Source: Clostridioides difficile
GTDB lineage: Bacteria > Bacillota > Clostridia > Peptostreptococcales > Peptostreptococcaceae
Assembly: GCF_900243075.1 (NCBI RefSeq)
Contig: NZ_OEZH01000130.1
Span: 1 to 58,436 of the forward strand
Direction: 5' to 3'
Length of the DNA: 58,436 nt
The notes below the pieces were generated by a model, which saw nothing but the letters and a program-made list of their open reading frames with translations, did no database searches and was not told the DNA's origin. A program made the position numbers and the translations under genes. Shown in pieces: positions 54,305 through 58,436 of the stretch; within the stretch, counting starts at the first letter, position 1; each line of letters opens with the position of its first letter.

Positions 54305-56797
54305 TTGAATTCTAATACTAGTATTCAGAACAAGGACAGTAATCCAAAAATATTTTTAGTACTTACACTTTATCTCTTAGGTATATTTATGGGAGCTATT
54401 GATACCGGAATAGTATCACCAGCAAGAACAATTATACAAAATAGCCTTGGAGTAAATGAAAAAACAGGAATTTGGATGATTACCATATATACATTAACAT
54501 ATGCATCTGTAATTCCTATTTCTGGAAAATTAGCAGATAAAATAGGAAGAAAATATGTGTATCTCGTTAGCATATTTCTATTTGGTAGTGGTTCATTAAT
54601 ATGTGGATTATCATCACTATTTTCTAATTTTCATATTTTACTAATAGGTCGTGTTATTCAGGCAATTGGTGGTGGTGGAATTATGCCAATTGCTACAGCA
54701 GAATTTGGAACTACCTTCCCAGAAAATAAAAGAGGCATGGCTTTAGGTTTAGTTGGAGCAACATATGGTATTGCCAATATTTTAGGTTCAAGTATTGGTA
54801 GCACAATTCTAAGTATATTTGGAACTGAAAATTGGAAGTGGCTATTTTTTGTAAACCTTCCAATCTGTTTAATCATACTTATTGGTGGAGTTTTCTGTAT
54901 TAAAAACAATAAGTCTGAATCTACAAAAAAAATAGATAAGCTTGGTACACTAATGTTGATATGTATAATCGTATCACTATTGTATGGTCTTATGAATATA
55001 GACTTTTTTAACTTTACAAATTCTATACAAGATATATCAGTTTATCCTTACCTATTGACATTTATTATACTTATACCTATTTTCATATTTATTGAAAATA
55101 AAGCTAAAGACCCTATTTTAAGCTTTGAATATTTTTTAAATCCAAGAATACTGATAGTACTTATTTTGTCTTTAATTGTTGGTATTGGAATGATGGGTAT
55201 GGTATTCGTTCCACAGTATGCTGAAAATGCATTAAAGATAAATGCTGGTTCTGGAGGATATTTTGTCGCTATATTAGGATTATTTGCAGGTGTTGCTGCT
55301 CCTTTAAGTGGAAGACTTATTGATAAATTTGGCGCAAAGAAAATACTATTACTAGGATTTTCTGTATCTATGATAGGTTCTCTTTATCTAGTTTTAATTG
55401 CCCTAAAAACTAATACAGTATTTAGTGTATGTGTAAGTCTAATATTTATGGGATTGGGAATGGGATTTACTATGGGAACCCCTCTAAACTATATGATGTT
55501 ATCAAATACAAGATTAGAAGAATCTAATTCAGCACTTGCAACCTTGTCTCTGATACGCTCAATTGGTACTTCAATTTCTCCAGCTATAATGATTGGATTT
55601 ATAGCACATGCAGGATTATCTGTACAAGATAATATTATGGACTTAGTTGGAAAGCCATCAACGCCTAAAATAGTTCAACTTGAAGAACTTGAAAATATGA
55701 TAAATGATTTAAAATCAGACCCTGAAATGGCAAAGAATTTAAAAAATGTTTCTATCCCAAATATGAACGATACTTCAAATATCAATATGGATATGACAGG
55801 TGGCAAACTTCCAAAATACTTACTGGATAAAGTTCAAACAGCAGATACAACAAACATTACCAATATTACAAAGGAAATATCAACAACAATGTTTGATGAA
55901 AAAGTTCCATCTGTAATTACTAAAATACAGACAAATGTGCAAAAGGGAATTGATGGAACACAAAGCGGAATAAATGGTATTGAAGAAGGTGAAAATAAAC
56001 TAAATGGTGGTATTAAAGGAATTCAAACTGGTATTGACAATATGATAAAAGCTAGAAGTGGTATTAATCAAGGAATAGCTGGTGTAAAAAAAGGTATTGA
56101 TGGTGTTAACAAAGGTATAAAAGGCATGGAACAAGGTCTTGCAAAGCAAGATAAAGCTATAAATGAATTGACAACTGCTTATAATAAAATACCTACTATA
56201 GAAAGTACTACTACTGACAATGAAAATAACTCAAATACCCAAGAACAAAATAATGACAGTAATTCTGATTCAGATAACAATAAGAATAATTCTACAAAAA
56301 ATAAAAATAATAACTCTGGTGATACTAAACCAAATTTAAATGAACAAAAAGAAAGTTTAAATGCTCAAATACAGCAACTAAAAAAAGCAAGAGCTGAATT
56401 AAATACAAAGTTACAAAAAAATAAAGCTCAAAAGAAACAATTGAATAAAAAACTAAGAACAATGGAATCTCAAAGGAAAGAACTACAAAGTAAGTTAAAC
56501 GATTCTATAAAGAAAAAGAACGATATGGAAAAAAGCCTTGATACAATGCAACAGCAAAAAAAATCGCTTCAAGCAGTTTTAGCAAAGACACAAGAGGTAA
56601 AAACTGAAATACCAAAGGCTTTTGATAAATCAAAATTGGATTATATAAATTCCATAGAAAATAATAGAACAAAAATAGAAAATACACTACAATCTACTCT
56701 AAACTCTGGATTTAAACAGATGTATATAACAGTATTCTGTGTAAATCTACTGGCATTTATAATATTATTGTTCTATAAAGAAAACAAGACTAGATAA
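54305..56797 (+). CDS. DHA2-type MFS transporter with a large heptad-repeat insertion before the last helix
   Basis: The 830-residue protein has 13 membrane segments in residues 15-440 (motif A is GKLADKIGRKYV; DHA2 helix-5 region ATYGIANILGSSIGS), then about 365 hydrophilic residues, then one last helix (ITVFCVNLLAFIILLFY). By DHA2 topology the insertion is outside the membrane. It has glycine-spaced heptads (GIDGTQSGINGIEEG, GVKKGIDGVNKGIKGMEQG), an Asn/Ser-rich hinge and a long coiled coil (KKARAELNTKLQKNKAQKKQ). Such repeats recall YhgE/Pip proteins. TTG at 54305 follows AGGTGGTG by 6 bases. The substrate is unknown. Confidence 0.88.
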   Translation: MNSNTSIQNKDSNPKIFLVLTLYLLGIFMGAIDTGIVSPARTIIQNSLGVNEKTGIWMITIYTLTYASVIPISGKLADKIGRKYVYLVSIFLFGSGSLICGLSSLFSNFHILLIGRVIQAIGGGGIMPIATAEFGTTFPENKRGMALGLVGATYGIANILGSSIGSTILSIFGTENWKWLFFVNLPICLIILIGGVFCIKNNKSESTKKIDKLGTLMLICIIVSLLYGLMNIDFFNFTNSIQDISVYPYLLTFIILIPIFIFIENKAKDPILSFEYFLNPRILIVLILSLIVGIGMMGMVFVPQYAENALKINAGSGGYFVAILGLFAGVAAPLSGRLIDKFGAKKILLLGFSVSMIGSLYLVLIALKTNTVFSVCVSLIFMGLGMGFTMGTPLNYMMLSNTRLEESNSALATLSLIRSIGTSISPAIMIGFIAHAGLSVQDNIMDLVGKPSTPKIVQLEELENMINDLKSDPEMAKNLKNVSIPNMNDTSNINMDMTGGKLPKYLLDKVQTADTTNITNITKEISTTMFDEKVPSVITKIQTNVQKGIDGTQSGINGIEEGENKLNGGIKGIQTGIDNMIKARSGINQGIAGVKKGIDGVNKGIKGMEQGLAKQDKAINELTTAYNKIPTIESTTTDNENNSNTQEQNNDSNSDSDNNKNNSTKNKNNNSGDTKPNLNEQKESLNAQIQQLKKARAELNTKLQKNKAQKKQLNKKLRTMESQRKELQSKLNDSIKKKNDMEKSLDTMQQQKKSLQAVLAKTQEVKTEIPKAFDKSKLDYINSIENNRTKIENTLQSTLNSGFKQMYITVFCVNLLAFIILLFYKENKTR

Positions 56798-56806
56798 AAG
56801 AGTGTT

Positions 56807-56913
56807 ATAGTATTATATTGTAAATTTATCTTATATCTTAAATATTTTGTTTTGAATATTAAATGTATAAAACTTTTTATAATTGATTAATATAAACTAC
56901 AATATAATACTAT
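56807..56913. repeat. 107-bp segment bounded by perfect 16-bp inverted repeats
   Basis: ATAGTATTATATTGTA at 56807-56822 is exactly inverted at 56898-56913. It starts 10 bp after the MFS stop. The interior is AT-rich without a frame. It could be a small mobile-element relic or a long terminator fold. Confidence 0.5.
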
Positions 56914-57111
56914 TTCTCTCTTAATACTTTTCATTTTATAATCAATCAAACAACAATCTTAGCTTATCAAAATAAATTTATAAAATCTATTCATAAACTC
57001 TTTCACCTTTTATTGCAATTACACTATCTAAATATATATAAATCAAAATAAACCACATATTTTCAACTATAATATGTTAAAATCATATTATGAGCATATT
57101 AATTTAAGTAA

Positions 57112-57190
57112 AATGTCATTTAGACTTTAATTTAATAATTTTTATATCATAAATTTCGGTATTTTTAATTTTAAATGTCATTTGGACATT
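57112..57190. promoter_or_regulatory. Two operator-like copies before the XRE gene
   Basis: AATGTC-ATTTG-GACATT at 57174-57190 is a perfect dyad. A near copy AATGTCATTTAGACTT lies at 57112-57127, 62 bp upstream. Both precede the XRE gene at 57218, so autoregulation is likely. Confidence 0.6.
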
Positions 57191-57217
57191 ATTTATAAAA
57201 AGAAAGGAGTGTATTTT

Positions 57218-57616
57218 GTGGATACTTTAGGAAAAAGAATTGCTTATTTGAGAAACTCCAAAAAACTTACCCAGCGCAAACTTATGGATATTTTAAAATT
57301 TGAAAATTTAGGTAAGTATGAAACTGGAGATAGAAAACCTAATTGCGATATACTAATGTCAATAGCTGATTATTTTAATGTTACGACTGACTGGCTTCTA
57401 TATGGTAAAGAAAAAGTAAACTCCAATAATAGTGTAAAAGAAGATAAGGAAGACTACCTACATATTACTGATAATGAAATGACGATATTGAATCTATACA
57501 GACAATTAAATGAACGTGATAAAATAAAAATAGAAGGAATACTTGAACTTAAGATATCTGAATATAAAGACTTAAAAAAGCATTCCTCCAATAATAATGA
57601 AGATAAAATGGTTTAA
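57218..57616 (+). CDS. XRE-family regulator
   Basis: The 132-residue protein has an N-terminal HTH_3 (LGKRIAYLRNSKKLTQRKLM, then KYETGDRKPNCDILMSIADY) and a C-terminal helical tail of about 50 residues ending in acidic/Asn-rich sequence. It resembles repressors of prophages and integrated elements as well as Rgg/SinR-like host regulators. GTG at 57218 follows AAGGAGTG by 6 bases; the upstream ATG at 57182 has no SD and lies inside the operator. Two dyads upstream suggest self-control. Confidence 0.85.
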   Translation: MDTLGKRIAYLRNSKKLTQRKLMDILKFENLGKYETGDRKPNCDILMSIADYFNVTTDWLLYGKEKVNSNNSVKEDKEDYLHITDNEMTILNLYRQLNERDKIKIEGILELKISEYKDLKKHSSNNNEDKMV

Positions 57617-57677
57617 ATGTACATAATTTGATACGATTTTACATCATCTATTAACCTTCTTTTTTTTGTAGTATATT

Positions 57678-57769
57678 ACTAAAATATGGATATTAGGTTA
57701 TTTAAAAACAAGTATAGTCTAATTTCAGGCACATTTATAATATTTAGATTATCTTATCCATATTTTAGT
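57678..57769. repeat. 92-bp segment bounded by perfect 15-bp inverted repeats
   Basis: ACTAAAATATGGATA (57678-57692) is inverted at 57755-57769. The arms contain the 9-mer TATCCATAT that recurs at 58366-58374. A 71-codon frame overlapping it has no SD and is not called. Confidence 0.55.
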
Positions 57770-57833
57770 TTGCATATTTTTAAAAATATAGTACATTTCT
57801 ATGTATCATTTATGTTCCTAAGAAATGCACTAT

Positions 57834-58043
57834 TCATGTTTTTAATTCCTCTAGCATCTTTCTATATACAATTGTACATCCTTTGTAATTCCCCTCTTTA
57901 AGAAGGCTTGAACATGTACTAGAGTACTTAGTTAAAATATTCAATCTCTCCATATTTAAACTTTTTATACCATTGAGAGCTGTAATAAAATCATCAATTG
58001 CTCTACAGCACTCTATAACTCCATCTGAATCTAATTTACACAC
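57834..58043 (-). CDS. Small hypothetical protein
   Basis: The 69-residue protein (MCKLDSDGVIECCRAIDDF..., ending YRKMLEELKT) is soluble, acidic and helical with four cysteines. GTG at 58043 follows AGGTGA by 8 bases; a GTG at 58055 overlaps the SD. It starts 31 bp after the small XRE gene on the same strand, so the two form a unit. I do not recognise the family. Pairing with an HTH gene recalls small prophage or toxin-antitoxin units but there is no toxin signature. Confidence 0.6.
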   Translation of the reverse strand: MCKLDSDGVIECCRAIDDFITALNGIKSLNMERLNILTKYSSTCSSLLKEGNYKGCTIVYRKMLEELKT

Positions 58044-58074
58044 AAGAATATTCACCTACTTTATATACTATTTA

Positions 58075-58284
58075 TTAATCATCTTCTGAATATTCTATAT
58101 TAAGCAATTGATAAATTGATGATTTATATTTTTTACCTGTTCTTCTTCCATTTAAAATAGCTGACAAATAGTTTTCATTAACACCTATTTTCTTCGCTAA
58201 TTCTCTTTGAGTCATATTTAATTCAATAAGCCTTTGCTTGACTTGTACTCCTAAAAAAGGTATCCATTTTTTTCGAGCATCCAT
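58075..58284 (-). CDS. Small XRE-family HTH protein
   Basis: The 69-residue protein is almost only an HTH_3 domain: KQRLIELNMTQRELAKKIGV and NYLSAILNGRRTGKKYKSSI. Short Cro-like proteins of this kind are common in prophages and integrated elements. SD AAAGGAAG is 8 bases before the ATG. A dyad of ATATGG/CCATAT lies 69 bp upstream and the related 9-mer lies beyond the end of the two-gene unit. Confidence 0.8.
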   Translation of the reverse strand: MDARKKWIPFLGVQVKQRLIELNMTQRELAKKIGVNENYLSAILNGRRTGKKYKSSIYQLLNIEYSEDD

Positions 58285-58352
58285 TTATCAACTTCCTTTC
58301 TAAGTAATTTATATTTACTTTTATATTTTAGTCTACACACCTGCTACTCAAA

Positions 58353-58374
58353 ATATGGTCAAATATATCCATAT
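58353..58374. promoter_or_regulatory. ATATGG/CCATAT dyad upstream of the small XRE gene
   Basis: ATATGG (58353-58358) and CCATAT (58369-58374) are 10 bp apart. The right half, TATCCATAT, equals the arm core of the inverted repeat at 57678-57769. It is a probable binding site for the small XRE protein. Confidence 0.45.
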
Positions 58375-58436
58375 CGAGATTTTTCCTTCTTCATTGAACC
58401 TCGCCTTGCCTAAGCTACTACGATTTGGTATAGTTC

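Larger units (their letters stand above)
56798..57217. other. Gene-free stretch with an inverted-repeat element and operators
   Basis: About 420 bp. The first 107 bp are bounded by a 16-bp inverted repeat, and the last 110 bp hold two operator-like copies before the XRE gene. Nothing clear lies between. Confidence 0.55.

Noticed and set aside
57686-57901. 71-codon hydrophobic frame on the plus strand
   Set aside because: No SD, it spans the inverted-repeat segment and overlaps the better supported minus-strand gene at 57834-58043.
58348-58434. 28 coding-like codons on the minus strand at the window edge (TIPNRSSLGKARFNEEGK...)
   Set aside because: GC-richer and possibly the end of a gene beyond the window, but no family mark is visible and the upstream part is missing.

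Overview
The window looks like a chromosomal segment of Clostridioides difficile or a very close relative. It is very AT-rich, uses TTG and GTG starts with strong Shine-Dalgarno (SD) sites, carries a 28/29-nt CRISPR repeat of the C. difficile I-B type, and encodes a Cwp-family surface protein with three CWB2 repeats. The species call is inference from these traits; no search was run. There are no rRNA or tRNA genes.

Layout. Bases 1-1400 hold the end of a cold-shock gene, one small membrane protein and three decayed fragments, one of them the active-site tail of a tyrosine recombinase. Bases 1439-4600 hold a MerR regulator and a PAS/GGDEF diguanylate cyclase preceded by a leader with a terminator. 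Bases 4796-9690 form an accessory island: a six-repeat CRISPR array without cas genes, a McrA-like modified-DNA HNH endonuclease, an orphan CRISPR repeat, a Cwp surface protein, and a tyrosine recombinase broken by one frameshift next to paired arm-type repeats. Bases 9874-28218 are mostly core genes: MATE exporter, Dph6-like ATPase, radical SAM, an EamA exporter with a near-perfect sigma-54 promoter beside its probable activator, CinA, Ddl, a VanY-like peptidase, an ABC-F ATPase, and an OPT transporter overlapping a PqqD-like gene. Bases 28630-45727 hold a truncated NRPS module, then peptidases, amidases, transporters and housekeeping enzymes. Bases 46106-50660 hold an XRE-cupin regulator and the 5-oxoprolinase operon (pxpA, ycsG-like, pxpB, pxpC). 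Bases 51246-58436 hold a BusR-like regulator, glpK, a TetR/MFS pair with an unusual extracytoplasmic insertion, and a cluster of small HTH regulators.

How the genes work together. Many products act on short peptides, D-amino acids and cell-wall fragments: Ddl, M15 peptidase, LD-carboxypeptidase, M20 amidohydrolase, M55 D-aminopeptidase, CocE hydrolase, dipeptide epimerase, OPT transporter and 5-oxoprolinase. A sequence motif, TTTTAAGCGAA, lies at the XRE-cupin promoter and again upstream of pxpA, suggesting one small regulon. The most unusual pieces are the CRISPR/McrA/orphan-repeat island, the sigma-54 exporter circuit, the OPT-PqqD overlap, the carrier-less NRPS fragment and the MFS protein with a heptad-repeat domain.
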